DNA of 64,000 nt from Janthinobacterium rivuli (GTDB lineage: Bacteria; Pseudomonadota; Gammaproteobacteria; Burkholderiales; Burkholderiaceae_D): assembly GCF_029690045.1 (NCBI RefSeq), contig NZ_CP121464.1, forward strand, positions 62,001 to 126,000. Direction: 5' to 3'. The position numbers and the translations under genes were made by a program. Positions within the stretch are counted from its first letter, which is position 1, and every line of letters begins with the position of its first letter. Below, one piece after another: positions 55,405-64,000 of this stretch. Below the pieces are notes generated by a model. It saw only the letters and a program-made list of their open reading frames with translations. It was not told where the DNA came from and searched no databases.

Positions 55405-56010
55405 AAATTCTGTGGATAACTTTGTGGACAAAGCAAAATTAACTTTCAGAAAAATGTGGATAGAAAATTTCGATCGCCGTCAAGAGCGGCACGCAAGAAA
55501 AATTAAGCATTTAAAATCAATGGCTTAAAAATTGATGCCCGGGAGGCTATAAATCCGGGGGGCATTTCCGCCGCTGTGCATAACTGAACCATTTGTAATG
55601 TATTTATACAGAAATCAGCAGCGTTTTTCGACGCCCGAGCGGGAAAAACAGCGGCAGCATGCGGCAAAGTTGACAATTGCCGGGCAAGCGTTCGTTTTTT
55701 GCTGCCGGGCGGCGAAACATTGTTCAATTATCATGCACTGCAACATGCACTTCAGGTGAAACCTGAACATCGACGCTAAGTATCGGTTAACAAAATACTT
55801 TTCAATTTTATCCACAGAATCTGTTGATAACTTTGTGGACAATGAAGGAATAAGGCAGGCGAACGAAAGAATAACCTTATCAATAGCAACAAAGTCCGCC
55901 GGACAATGCATTTTTTATGTCTTAATAATCAAGCACTTGCAGAGCGCCCCCGGGCATGGCTTTGACGCTGCCTCTTATTTCCGCAGCAAAAAAAATTGTG
56001 CATAAGTCGG
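55405..56010. promoter_or_regulatory. AT-rich spacer with multiple DnaA-box-like 9-mers
   Basis: The ~840-base priA-hemE spacer is AT-rich and codes for nothing visible. It holds TGTGGATAA (55411), TGTGGATAG (55455), TGTGCATAA (55575), TTATCCACA (55808), TGTTGATAA (55822) and TGTGCATAA (55997). Four match the DnaA consensus TTATNCACA or its complement exactly; two differ by one base. A 23-base segment at 55409-55431 recurs at 55820-55842 with one mismatch. A hairpin TTCAGGT/ACCTGAA lies at 55751-55767. This may be a DnaA-binding locus or a regulatory region; the replication genes dnaA, dnaN and gyrB are absent from the window. Confidence 0.65.
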
Positions 56011-56034
56011 TATTTCTTGCTAGGGCGAAGCAAA

Positions 56035-56070
56035 GAAAAAGGCAGGCTTCCGCTGGAAAGCCTGCCTTTT
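56035..56070 (-). terminator. Terminator of hemE
   Basis: On the minus strand AAAAGGCAGGCTT pairs with AAGCCTGCC around TCCAGCGG, followed by TTTTTC; it lies about 30 bases past the hemE stop. Confidence 0.85.
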
Positions 56071-56099
56071 CCGTCCCTGCGCCAGGGGAAAACGGATAC

Positions 56100-57194
56100 T
56101 TACTGGCCGCTGCGCATGGCGCGGCTCATGCTGTGCACGGCTTCCACCATGGCCTCCACGGATTCGGGCGGCGTGAACTGGGAAATGCCATGGCCCAGGT
56201 TGAATACATGGCCCGTGCCAGCCGATGGCGCGCCAAAGGCGTTGAGCACTTTCGCCACTTCGGCGCGGATCTGATCCGGGCTGGCGAACAGGATGGCCGG
56301 GTCGAGGTTGCCCTGCAAGCCCACTTTATGGCCGACCAGCTGGCGCGCGCGCGTCAGGTTGACGGTCCAGTCCAGGCCCACGGCATCGGCGCCGATGTCG
56401 GCGATCTGCTCGATCCACTGGCCGCCGCCCTTGGTAAACACGATGGCGGGAATCTTGACGCCATCCTTGTCGCGTTTCAATTGCGCCACCACTTGCTGCA
56501 TGTAGGCCAGCGAGAATTCCTGGTAGGCGCCATCGGCCAGCGCACCACCCCACGAGTCGAAAATCATCACGGCTTGCGCGCCGGCATCGATTTGCGCATT
56601 CAGGTACTGCGCCACAGAGGTGGCGTTAATCGCCAGAATGTGGTGCATCAGGTCCGGGCGGTTGTACAGCATCTTCTTGATGGTATGGAACTCTTTCGAG
56701 CCGCCGCCTTCCACCATGTAGCACGCCAGGGTCCACGGGCTGCCGGAAAAACCGATCAGCGGCACGCGGCCATTGAGTTCCGTGCGGATTTGCGTGACGG
56801 CCTTGAAAACATAGTCGAGCGACTCCAGGTCCGGCACCTGCAATGCCTTCACGTCCTGCTCCGTGCGCAGCGGACGCTCGAACTTCGGCCCTTCGCCATC
56901 GGCGAAATACAGGCCCAGGCCCATGGCGTCCGGCACCGTCAGGATGTCGGAAAACAGGATGGCCGCGTCGAGCGGGAAACGCTCCAGAGGCTGCAAGGTC
57001 ACTTCGGTCGCGTAATCGGGATTCTTTGCCAGGCCCAGGAAGGAGCCGGCCCGCTCGCGCGTGGCGCGGTATTCGGGCAGGTAGCGGCCCGCCTGGCGCA
57101 TCAGCCAGACAGGCGTGTGCTCGGTCGGCTGGCGCAGCAGGGCGCGCAGGAAAGTATCATTCTGGAGCGGAGCAAATTGTGGCATGGAAGGCAA
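56100..57194 (-). CDS. hemE: Uroporphyrinogen decarboxylase
   Basis: HemE removes four carboxyl groups from uroporphyrinogen III to give coproporphyrinogen III in haem synthesis. 364 residues starting [21 protein letters not shown]-terminal signature [16 protein letters not shown], catalytic Asp in the [15 protein letters not shown] block, [19 protein letters not shown], and [15 protein letters not shown] near the C-terminus. Length is typical. Cytoplasmic. It is a single gene with a terminator and the DnaA-box spacer beyond. Confidence 0.97.
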   Translation of the reverse strand: MPSMPQFAPLQNDTFLRALLRQPTEHTPVWLMRQAGRYLPEYRATRERAGSFLGLAKNPDYATEVTLQPLERFPLDAAILFSDILTVPDAMGLGLYFADGEGPKFERPLRTEQDVKALQVPDLESLDYVFKAVTQIRTELNGRVPLIGFSGSPWTLACYMVEGGGSKEFHTIKKMLYNRPDLMHHILAINATSVAQYLNAQIDAGAQAVMIFDSWGGALADGAYQEFSLAYMQQVVAQLKRDKDGVKIPAIVFTKGGGQWIEQIADIGADAVGLDWTVNLTRARQLVGHKVGLQGNLDPAILFASPDQIRAEVAKVLNAFGAPSAGTGHVFNLGHGISQFTPPESVEAMVEAVHSMSRAMRSGQ

Positions 57195-57385
57195 TCAATA
57201 GCTTGAAGAAGCGGTATTATCGCATCCAATCGCCGCCAAATCATTGATTCCGGTGCCGCTTTGCAGCATTTGCCACGCACACCGATGACTTTCGTTGTGC
57301 CAGCCCTTCCATTATGATGATGCACGCCGCCGCGCGCCCTGACCCTGCCTGGCGGCCCTTGATCCCCTCACTACACGGAGCCCGC

Positions 57386-59329
57386 ATGACCTCGACCGCA
57401 TCCAGCACCCCTTATGGCATCTGGCCATCGCCGATCAGCGCGGCCATCGTCGCCGCCGGCGCCTCGCCGCTGACGCAGCTGGCCCTGGGCGGTGCGGATG
57501 GGGCCGATGTGTTCTGGCTGGCCGGACGCGCCAGCGAGGCGGGCCGCAACACCTTGCTGCGCCAGCGCGGCGCGCGTGTCGATGAACTGACGCCGGCGCC
57601 CTTCAATGTGCGCACCCGCGTGCATGAATACGGCGGCGGCGCATATGCCGTGGCCGGCGATAGCGTGTATTTCTCGCATTTCGCCGACAACTGCCTGTAC
57701 CGCGTGGCTGGCGACGCCGTGCCCGAAGCGTTCACCACGGGCGGCAACACGCGCCATGCGGATTTCGTTGTTGACGCGGCCCGTTCCCGCCTGATCGCCG
57801 TGCGCGAGCAGCATCCGGAAGCAGGCCATGCGCAGCCGGAAAACTGCCTGGCCGCCGTCGGCTTCGACGGACGCGAAACGGTGCTGGCACGCGGCCACGA
57901 TTTCTATGCGGCGCCGCGCCTGTCGCCGGACGGCAGCCAGTTGGCCTGGATCAGCTGGGATCACCCGCGCCTGCCGTGGCAAGGCACGGAACTGTGGCTG
58001 GCCAACGTGCATGCGGACGGCAGCCTCGGTTCGCCGCGCCTGATCGCCGGCGGCGCGCGCGAGTCGATTTGCCAGCCGGAATGGTCGCCGAACGGCTTGC
58101 TGCATTTCGTCTCCGACAGCAGCGGCTGGTGGAATCTGTACCGCCTGCATGGCGCCGACATCGAAGCCCTGTGCCCGATGGAAGCGGAATTTGCCACGCC
58201 GCACTGGACCTTTGGCGGCAGCATGTACGGCTTCCTTTCCGACGACGAGATCGTCTGCACGTATATCCAGGCCGGCATCAGCTACCTGGCGCAGCTGAAC
58301 GTGGCGGCGGCCAAACTCGAGCCGATTCCCCACCCTTACCAGGAAATCCGCGAACTGCGCGTGGGCCCCGGCTTCGTCGCACTGCTGGGCGGCAGCCCCA
58401 CCATTGCACTGGAACTGGCGCGCATCGATTTGGCTAATCATGAGCTGGAAGTGCTGGCGCAGTCGATCACGGCGCTGCCCGCGCTCGCTTATCTGTCCGT
58501 GCCGCGCAGCTTGAGTTTTCCTAGCAGCAATGGCCGCACGGCGTACGCCTTCTTTTATGCCCCCACCAATGGCGAGGTGCAGGCGCCGACAGGAACCTTG
58601 CCGCCCGTCATCGTCATCAGCCATGGCGGCCCCACCAGCATGGCCAGCAATACATTAAAGCTGGCGACGCAGTACTGGACCAGCCGCGGTATCGGCGTGC
58701 TTGACGTCAACTATGGCGGCAGCAGCGGTTTCGGCCGCGAATACCGCGACGCGCTGCGCGGGCAATGGGGCATCGTCGACGTGGAAGACTGCATCGCCGG
58801 CGCGCGCTATCTGGCCGCCAACGGTCTGGCCGACCCCGAGCGCCTGATCATCCGCGGCGGCAGCGCGGGCGGCCTGACGACCCTGTGCGCGCTGACCTTC
58901 CACGACGTCTTCAAGGCGGGCGCCAGTTACTATGGCGTGTCCGACCTGAAGGGCCTGGACAACGATTCGCACAAGTTCGAATCGCGCTACACGGACTACC
59001 TGATCGCTTCGCAGCCGCAAGCCGAGGCGCTGTACCTTGAGCGCTCGCCCATCCACCACACGGATAAACTGTCGCGCCCGATGATCTTCTTCCAGGGCCT
59101 CGACGACAAGGTCGTGCCGCCACAGCAGTCGCAGCTGATGGTCGACGCCTTGCAGGCGCGCGGCGTACCCGTCGCGTATGTCCCGCTCGAAGGCGAGGGC
59201 CACGGCTTCCGCAAGGCGGAAAACATCGTGCGCACCCTGGACGCGGAACTGTATTTCTACCAGCGCGTGTTCGGCCTGCCCGTAGCGGCCGGCGAGCCTC
59301 CCGTGCATATCGCCAATTTGCCCGCATGA
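57386..59329 (+). CDS. S9-family prolyl oligopeptidase (S9C-like)
   Basis: 647 residues from ATG 57386 (CACGGAG upstream); MTSTASSTPYGIWPSPISAA has no signal peptide, so the enzyme is cytosolic. A seven-bladed propeller (to about 375) is followed by the alpha/beta-hydrolase with nucleophile Ser in GGSAGGLTTLCAL (about 492), Asp in GLDDKVVPPQQS and His in EGEGHGFR. This layout fits acylaminoacyl- or dipeptidyl-peptidase S9C enzymes. Its stop overlaps the next gene's ATG (ATGA), so it is coupled to the SNF2 helicase. Confidence 0.92.
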   Translation: MTSTASSTPYGIWPSPISAAIVAAGASPLTQLALGGADGADVFWLAGRASEAGRNTLLRQRGARVDELTPAPFNVRTRVHEYGGGAYAVAGDSVYFSHFADNCLYRVAGDAVPEAFTTGGNTRHADFVVDAARSRLIAVREQHPEAGHAQPENCLAAVGFDGRETVLARGHDFYAAPRLSPDGSQLAWISWDHPRLPWQGTELWLANVHADGSLGSPRLIAGGARESICQPEWSPNGLLHFVSDSSGWWNLYRLHGADIEALCPMEAEFATPHWTFGGSMYGFLSDDEIVCTYIQAGISYLAQLNVAAAKLEPIPHPYQEIRELRVGPGFVALLGGSPTIALELARIDLANHELEVLAQSITALPALAYLSVPRSLSFPSSNGRTAYAFFYAPTNGEVQAPTGTLPPVIVISHGGPTSMASNTLKLATQYWTSRGIGVLDVNYGGSSGFGREYRDALRGQWGIVDVEDCIAGARYLAANGLADPERLIIRGGSAGGLTTLCALTFHDVFKAGASYYGVSDLKGLDNDSHKFESRYTDYLIASQPQAEALYLERSPIHHTDKLSRPMIFFQGLDDKVVPPQQSQLMVDALQARGVPVAYVPLEGEGHGFRKAENIVRTLDAELYFYQRVFGLPVAAGEPPVHIANLPA

Positions 59330-62300
59330 CCGAGCAGCACGCAGAGCAGCACCTGCTGGACGAGTTCGCCGCACTGGAGCAGCACGAACGGATGATCCTG
59401 GCCTTGCTGGCGATCACGGGCGAACCGGTGGGCAAGCATGCCGTGTATGAACACTTGCAGCGCGCCAATGTCGTCGAGCCGGACGGCACGCCGTTTTCCC
59501 TGCTGGTGGTGACCAACATGCTGCAGCGGCTGACGCGTCTGGCGCTGGCCAGCGAGGTGGTGGGACGGGGTTTTGCCTGCGAAGCGAGGCTGCGCTGGCC
59601 TGCCATGCGCGCCGCCATCGAGCACCTGGTGTTTCGCGACCTGTGCCAGGCCATCGAGCTGATCAATCCCGTGCGCCGCAACTGGGATGGCTATGTGGAA
59701 TTGCGCAGCTACCGGCAAGGCGTGGCGCGCCTGCGCATCGCCCTCTTGCGCAATGACGAGGTGCGCCACGTGGCCGCCATCCTGGCTGCCTGCATGGCGT
59801 GCTATGAAGCGCAGCAGCTGCATCCGCTGATCGAGATTTTCGGCCGCCCGTTCGAACCGGAAATGTTGTCTTTCGTCATGCCGCAACTGCAGGATGACAT
59901 CCTGGCCGTACTACTGGGCAATGCGCCGCGCGAGCCGGCCACGGCGCACGCCATCCGCACGTACGCGCGCGCCCACCATGCGCGCCAGGCGGCCGCCGGC
60001 GACCATATCGGCGCTGCCTTGCCGCTGGCCCTGGCCGAAGACGCCCTGCTATGCGGCGAACTCGACGCGGCCGCCCGCTACCTGGCGGGCCAGCAGGGGC
60101 CGCAGGCGCTGTTTGTCGACAGCAGCATCGCTCTGTTGCGCGGCGAACATGCACACGCCGTGGCGGGCTTCGAGACAGCCTTGAAAGGACTGCGCAAGGA
60201 AGCAGGCAAGCGCAAGCTGTGCTTTACGGGCATCGGCGGCCACCTGTACGTGCTGGCCTTGCTGCGCGGTAACGACGCCAAGCTGCTGAAAAGCGCGGAA
60301 ACCTATCTCGATATTGCCCTGCACGCGCAGCCGAACCACGACAGCATCGTCTACCAGCAACTCAATACCTTGCGCCTGGTGCGCGCCGGCGTGCAACTGG
60401 CGGAAAGCATTCCCACGCGCAGCTGGGAAACGGCACTGCAGGCGCAACTGTTCCAGGGCTTGCTGTACTACTGGCTGGCGCTACCGCAATTGAGCGAACG
60501 CAAGGACCAGCTGCGGTCGCTGGTGCAGCAAGCGGACGCGGCCGGCTACGACCTGATCGCCGCGCAAGCGGCCGGCTTGCTGGGCTTGATGGGCGAGCCG
60601 CAGCAAGAGCGCTATGCCACAGCCAAGCGGGCGCAACATGGCTTGACGGACATGGCGCCGTGGTTCGAGCGCCAGGAAGCGTGGCAGCGCCAGCTGAGCG
60701 CGCTGATCAACCTGCAGCAGAACGCGCCCGCCGAAGCGCTGGGCGGCGTCTCGCGCCTCGTGTGGCTGGTGGCGTTCGACCCGCGCTTTGGCCTCACGGC
60801 CGTGGAAGTGCGCGAGCAGAAACGCGATGCACGGGGCGGCTGGAGCAAGGGCCGCGCCATGGGCTTGAAACGCCTGGCCGAAGAGGCGGGTGACATCGAT
60901 TTCCTCACGCCGCAAGACGCCCGCGCGGCGGGCAGCATCGCGCCGTTCAAACAATACTATTCGTCGGCGCCGCGCTATGAAATCGAACTGGACAAGGCCG
61001 CCGTCTTGCTGGTGGGCCACCCGCTCGTCTTCTGGCTCGATCACCCCGACACGAGAGTGGAACTGATCGCCGGCGCGCCCGAGCTCCTGATCAAGTCGCA
61101 CGAGGGACAGCTGTGGCTGGGCATGCAGCCGCCATTGCCCGACAACGGCAGCAATGTCGTGGTGCAGCGCGAGACGCCGACGCGCTTGCGCGTGGTGCAC
61201 ATCCTCGACGAGCACCGGCGCATCGGCGCCATCGTGGGCCTGGGCCTGTCCGTGCCCCTGCATGCGGAAAAACAGGTGATGCAGGCGATCGGCGCCATCT
61301 CGTCCATGGTCACGGTGCAATCCGATATCGGCGGCGGCGCCGGCGCCGCGGAAGCAATCACGGCCGACCACCGCCTGCACGTGCATTTGCTGCCCTACCA
61401 GCAAGGCCTGAAAATGCAGATTTTAGTACGCCCGCTGCTCGACAACGGCGCCTATTACGCGCCGGGCAGCGGCGCCGAAAGCGTGTTTGCCGATGTGGCG
61501 GGCCGGGCCGTGCAGGCGCGGCGCGACCTGAACGCGGAACGCGAGGCGCAGCGCCAGCTCATCGGGCGCTGCCTGGTGCTGGAAGAGGCGCAAGAAGAGC
61601 ATGGCGAATGGCTGCTGGGCCAGCCTGCGCTGGGCCTGCAACTGCTGGTCGAGCTGCAGGCGCTCGATCCCGCCGGCATGGTATTGGCGTGGCCCGAAGG
61701 CGAAACCATGCGCGTGTCGAAACGCATCGACAGCGGCCAGATGCGCTTGAACATCAAGAGCGAAAAAGACTGGTTTGCCGCCAGCGGCGAAGTGCAGATC
61801 GACGAAGACAAGGTGATGGATTTGCGCGCCCTGCTCGACTTGATGCAGAACAATAAAAGCCGCTTCGTGGCGCTGGGCGACAACCAGTTCCTCGCGCTCA
61901 GCGACGAATTGCACCGCCGCCTGTCCGAGCTGGCCGCGTATGGCGAGACACATGCCGATGGCGTGCACATCCACCCGCTGGCCGCCTTCGCGCTGGAAGA
62001 GCTGGCCAACGATGCGGGCGGCGTGAAGGCCGACAAATTGTGGCGCGAACACTTGCTGCGCCTGCGCGCCCTCGACGACTATCAACCGCAACTGCCTAGC
62101 ACCTTGCAGGCGGACTTGCGCGACTACCAACTGGCCGGCTACGAATGGCTGGCGCGCCTGGCGCACTGGGGCGTGGGCGCCTGCCTGGCCGACGACATGG
62201 GTCTCGGCAAGACTTTGCAGGCGCTGGCGCTGATCCTGGCGCGCGCGCCGAACGGCCCGACCCTGGTGGTCGCCCCCACGTCCGTCTGCATGAACTGGAT

Positions 62301-63507
62301 CAGCGAAGCGCAGCGTTTTGCGCCCACCTTGAACATCAAGCTGTTCGGCAGCGGCGACCGCGCCGACATGCTCGATACCTTGCAACCGTTCGACGTGGTG
62401 GTGGCCAGCTACGGCTTGCTACAGCAGGAAGCCACCCTGTTTGCCGGCGTGCGCTGGCATACGATCGTGCTTGACGAAGCGCAAGCCATCAAGAATGGCG
62501 CCACCAAGCGCTCGCAAGCCGTGATGGCCCTGCAAGGGGACTTCCGCATGGTGGCCAGCGGCACGCCGCTGGAAAATCATTTGGGCGAATTGTGGAATCT
62601 GTTCCGTTTTATTAACCCGGGCTTGCTGGGCACCCTCGACCAGTTTAATTTGCGCTTTGCCGGTCCCATCGAGAAGGATCAGGACAAGCGGGCGGCGGCC
62701 GGCGCGCGCTTGCGCTTGCGCCGCCTGATCGCACCCTTCATCCTGCGCCGGACCAAGACGCAAGTGCTGTCGGAGCTGCCATCGCGCACGGAAATCGTGC
62801 TGGAAGTGGAATTGTCGCCGCAGGAAACGGCACTGTACGAATCCTTGCGTCGCGAAGCGCTGGAAAAGCTGGCCATGGTGGAAGGGCCGGCATCCAAGAA
62901 GGCCATCCAGATCCTGGCCGAGATCATGAAGCTGCGACGCGCCTGCTGCAATCCGCAACTGGTGGCGCCGGAGCTGGGCCTGGCCAGCAGCAAGCTGGCG
63001 GCGTTCGCGCAACTGCTGTCGGGCTTGCTGGAAAACCGCCACAAGGTGCTTGTCTTCAGCCAGTTCGTCGACCATTTGACCCTCATTCGCCAGCACCTGG
63101 AGCAGCATGGCGTCAGTTACCAGTATCTCGACGGCAGCACGCCCATGCAGGAGCGCAAGCGCCGGGTCGACGCCTTCCAGGCGGGCGAAGGCGATGTCTT
63201 CCTGATCAGCCTGAAGGCGGGCGGCATGGGCATCAATCTGACGGCCGCCGATTACGTGATCCACATGGACCCGTGGTGGAACCCGGCCGTGGAAGACCAG
63301 GCCTCGGACCGCGCCCACCGCATGGGGCAATTGCGCCCCGTCACCATTTACCGGCTGGTGGCCAAGCACACGATCGAGGAAGGCATCGTCGAATTGCATC
63401 AGCACAAGCGCGACCTGGCCGACAGCTTATTGGAAGGCAGCGACGCGGCCGCGCGCATGTCGGCCCATGACATGCTAGGCATGCTGCAAGAGGGCTTGAA
63501 AAAATGA
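59326..63507 (+). CDS. SNF2-family DNA-dependent ATPase with long N-terminal extension
   Basis: 1,393 residues. The SF2/SNF2 motor lies at about 925-1380: LRDYQLAGYEWLARL, Walker A DDMGLGKTLQALAL (about 955), VLDEAQAIKN (about 1049), ASGTPLENHLGELW, PFILRRTKTQVL, LVFSQFVDHL (about 1244), and DRAHRMGQLRPVTIYRL. The ~900 N-terminal residues form an uncharacterised region: it begins with a winged-helix-like part (LLALLAITGEPVGKHAVYEHL) and a helical repeat stretch with PLALAEDALLCGELDAAARY, typical of TPR-like solenoids. It may remodel protein-DNA complexes; no partner is known. Its start overlaps the peptidase stop by four bases. Confidence 0.93.
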   Translation: MTEQHAEQHLLDEFAALEQHERMILALLAITGEPVGKHAVYEHLQRANVVEPDGTPFSLLVVTNMLQRLTRLALASEVVGRGFACEARLRWPAMRAAIEHLVFRDLCQAIELINPVRRNWDGYVELRSYRQGVARLRIALLRNDEVRHVAAILAACMACYEAQQLHPLIEIFGRPFEPEMLSFVMPQLQDDILAVLLGNAPREPATAHAIRTYARAHHARQAAAGDHIGAALPLALAEDALLCGELDAAARYLAGQQGPQALFVDSSIALLRGEHAHAVAGFETALKGLRKEAGKRKLCFTGIGGHLYVLALLRGNDAKLLKSAETYLDIALHAQPNHDSIVYQQLNTLRLVRAGVQLAESIPTRSWETALQAQLFQGLLYYWLALPQLSERKDQLRSLVQQADAAGYDLIAAQAAGLLGLMGEPQQERYATAKRAQHGLTDMAPWFERQEAWQRQLSALINLQQNAPAEALGGVSRLVWLVAFDPRFGLTAVEVREQKRDARGGWSKGRAMGLKRLAEEAGDIDFLTPQDARAAGSIAPFKQYYSSAPRYEIELDKAAVLLVGHPLVFWLDHPDTRVELIAGAPELLIKSHEGQLWLGMQPPLPDNGSNVVVQRETPTRLRVVHILDEHRRIGAIVGLGLSVPLHAEKQVMQAIGAISSMVTVQSDIGGGAGAAEAITADHRLHVHLLPYQQGLKMQILVRPLLDNGAYYAPGSGAESVFADVAGRAVQARRDLNAEREAQRQLIGRCLVLEEAQEEHGEWLLGQPALGLQLLVELQALDPAGMVLAWPEGETMRVSKRIDSGQMRLNIKSEKDWFAASGEVQIDEDKVMDLRALLDLMQNNKSRFVALGDNQFLALSDELHRRLSELAAYGETHADGVHIHPLAAFALEELANDAGGVKADKLWREHLLRLRALDDYQPQLPSTLQADLRDYQLAGYEWLARLAHWGVGACLADDMGLGKTLQALALILARAPNGPTLVVAPTSVCMNWISEAQRFAPTLNIKLFGSGDRADMLDTLQPFDVVVASYGLLQQEATLFAGVRWHTIVLDEAQAIKNGATKRSQAVMALQGDFRMVASGTPLENHLGELWNLFRFINPGLLGTLDQFNLRFAGPIEKDQDKRAAAGARLRLRRLIAPFILRRTKTQVLSELPSRTEIVLEVELSPQETALYESLRREALEKLAMVEGPASKKAIQILAEIMKLRRACCNPQLVAPELGLASSKLAAFAQLLSGLLENRHKVLVFSQFVDHLTLIRQHLEQHGVSYQYLDGSTPMQERKRRVDAFQAGEGDVFLISLKAGGMGINLTAADYVIHMDPWWNPAVEDQASDRAHRMGQLRPVTIYRLVAKHTIEEGIVELHQHKRDLADSLLEGSDAAARMSAHDMLGMLQEGLKK

Positions 63508-63562
63508 ACGGCGAAGCCGCGTTCCATGCGATGATCGTTTTTCCGTTTTTCTTTCCTGCCCC

Positions 63563-64000
63563 ATGACCGACTATATCGCCACCAGCGCCGGCCAGCGCGC
63601 CACTTTTTTGTGCGGCAAATCCTGGACCGCCTACGTCAGCACCTTCCTGATCGCCGTGCTGCTGTTTTTTGCCGCCCTGCCGCTGGCCTTCAAGTACAAC
63701 GCGCGCGCCGCCTTCGTCGTGCTGATCGGCTCGGCCCTGATCGTCGGCTACCGCCTGCTGACGATCCGCAGCTACCAGCTGTACCTCGATGAGGCGGGCG
63801 TGTGGCTGGCCTCCGGTATCTTGCCGTGGAAAAAGAAACTCACGGGCGTGAAATGGCGCGACATGGATGAAGCCGTCTATGAAACGAACTTCTGGAGCTG
63901 GCTGTTCCAGTCCTACACGGTGCGCGTCAGCCAGCGCTACACGCAGGAAACGGAAATCCACGCCACCGGCATGGCGCGCGGCAAGGATGCCGTGGCGGCC
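63563..64000 (+). CDS. Membrane protein, 3' end beyond window
   Basis: 146 codons are visible from ATG 63563, cut by the window end. Two membrane helices at about 24-45 and 50-68 (FLIAVLLFFAALPLAF; AFVVLIGSALIVGYRLL) come first. After them an extramembrane part LYLDEAGVWLASGILPWKKK reads like the start of a bacterial PH-type domain, whose usual pattern is membrane pair plus W-x-K/R strands. No signal peptide is visible. It follows the SNF2 gene by 55 bases, so it may belong to the same operon. Confidence 0.7.
   Translation, partial: MTDYIATSAGQRATFLCGKSWTAYVSTFLIAVLLFFAALPLAFKYNARAAFVVLIGSALIVGYRLLTIRSYQLYLDEAGVWLASGILPWKKKLTGVKWRDMDEAVYETNFWSWLFQSYTVRVSQRYTQETEIHATGMARGKDAVAA

Noticed and set aside
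55405..56010. Calling the priA-hemE spacer the chromosomal origin
   Set aside because: No dnaA, dnaN, gyrB, parAB or gidA is nearby, so the DnaA boxes are recorded as a finding, not as oriC.

Overview
The window reads as chromosomal DNA of a betaproteobacterium of the Oxalobacteraceae (Janthinobacterium / Massilia / Duganella type). This is inferred from the GC-rich coding sequence, the codon bias, the recognisable proteins (GTP-type PckG, ArgP, YgiQ with a long C-terminal tail, RdgC, an S9 peptidase next to a SNF2 helicase) and the GGGGTCAGACCC-type intergenic hairpin. No rRNA, CRISPR array, prophage or complete insertion sequence was seen. The first ~600 bases are poorer in GC and carry only gene debris.

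Layout. 1-4.4 kb: a low-GC remnant, then ssb and uvrA diverging around a LexA (SOS) box. 4.6-9.3 kb: pckG, a D-2-hydroxyacid dehydrogenase, an uncharacterised protein with a Tudor/SH3-like N-terminus, and a half-length asparaginase. 9.3-12.6 kb: a TonB-dependent receptor behind an AT-rich leader that holds a perfect 12-bp-arm hairpin. 12.6-17.2 kb: rdgC, dinB with its own SOS box, and a secreted oligopeptidase B-like enzyme. 17.2-17.94 kb: a recent tandem duplication of a promoter / tRNA-Val / tRNA-Asp / terminator cassette. 18-20.2 kb: a two-gene ABC transporter and a CzcE-like periplasmic protein. 20.2-22.6 kb: ahpC-ahpF with an upstream OxyR-type site. 22.7-26.1 kb: a DUF3597 protein and a sensor with NMT1/ThiY-like, PAS, GGDEF and EAL domains. 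26.2-32.2 kb: a complete ribose operon, rbsB-A-C-R-K-D, behind an 18-bp GalR/LacI-type palindrome. 32.3-33.3 kb: an EamA exporter under twin MarR-like palindromes. 33.4-37.5 kb: four uncharacterised envelope genes, three of them encoding zinc-ribbon membrane proteins. 37.8-45.4 kb: ygiQ, two tiny genes and a tandem pair of exported M3 peptidases. 45.5-50.6 kb: slyX, a HigB/HigA-like toxin-antitoxin pair, a rep helicase, a DUF1857 protein and an HD-GYP protein lacking its HD pair. 50.7-57.2 kb: a Lpd-like flavoprotein, argP, priA, an AT-rich 0.6-kb stretch with several DnaA-box-like 9-mers, and hemE. 57.4-64 kb: an S9 peptidase translationally coupled to a 1,393-residue SNF2 helicase, and a small membrane protein cut by the window end.

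Together this is mostly core metabolism, DNA repair and replication restart (ssb, uvrA, dinB, rdgC, rep, priA), peroxide defence and sugar uptake. The best candidates for undescribed biology are the zinc-ribbon membrane cluster (33.4-37.5 kb), the DnaA-box-rich spacer between priA and hemE, and the S9 peptidase-SNF2 pair. All assignments come from reading the sequence; no database search was run.
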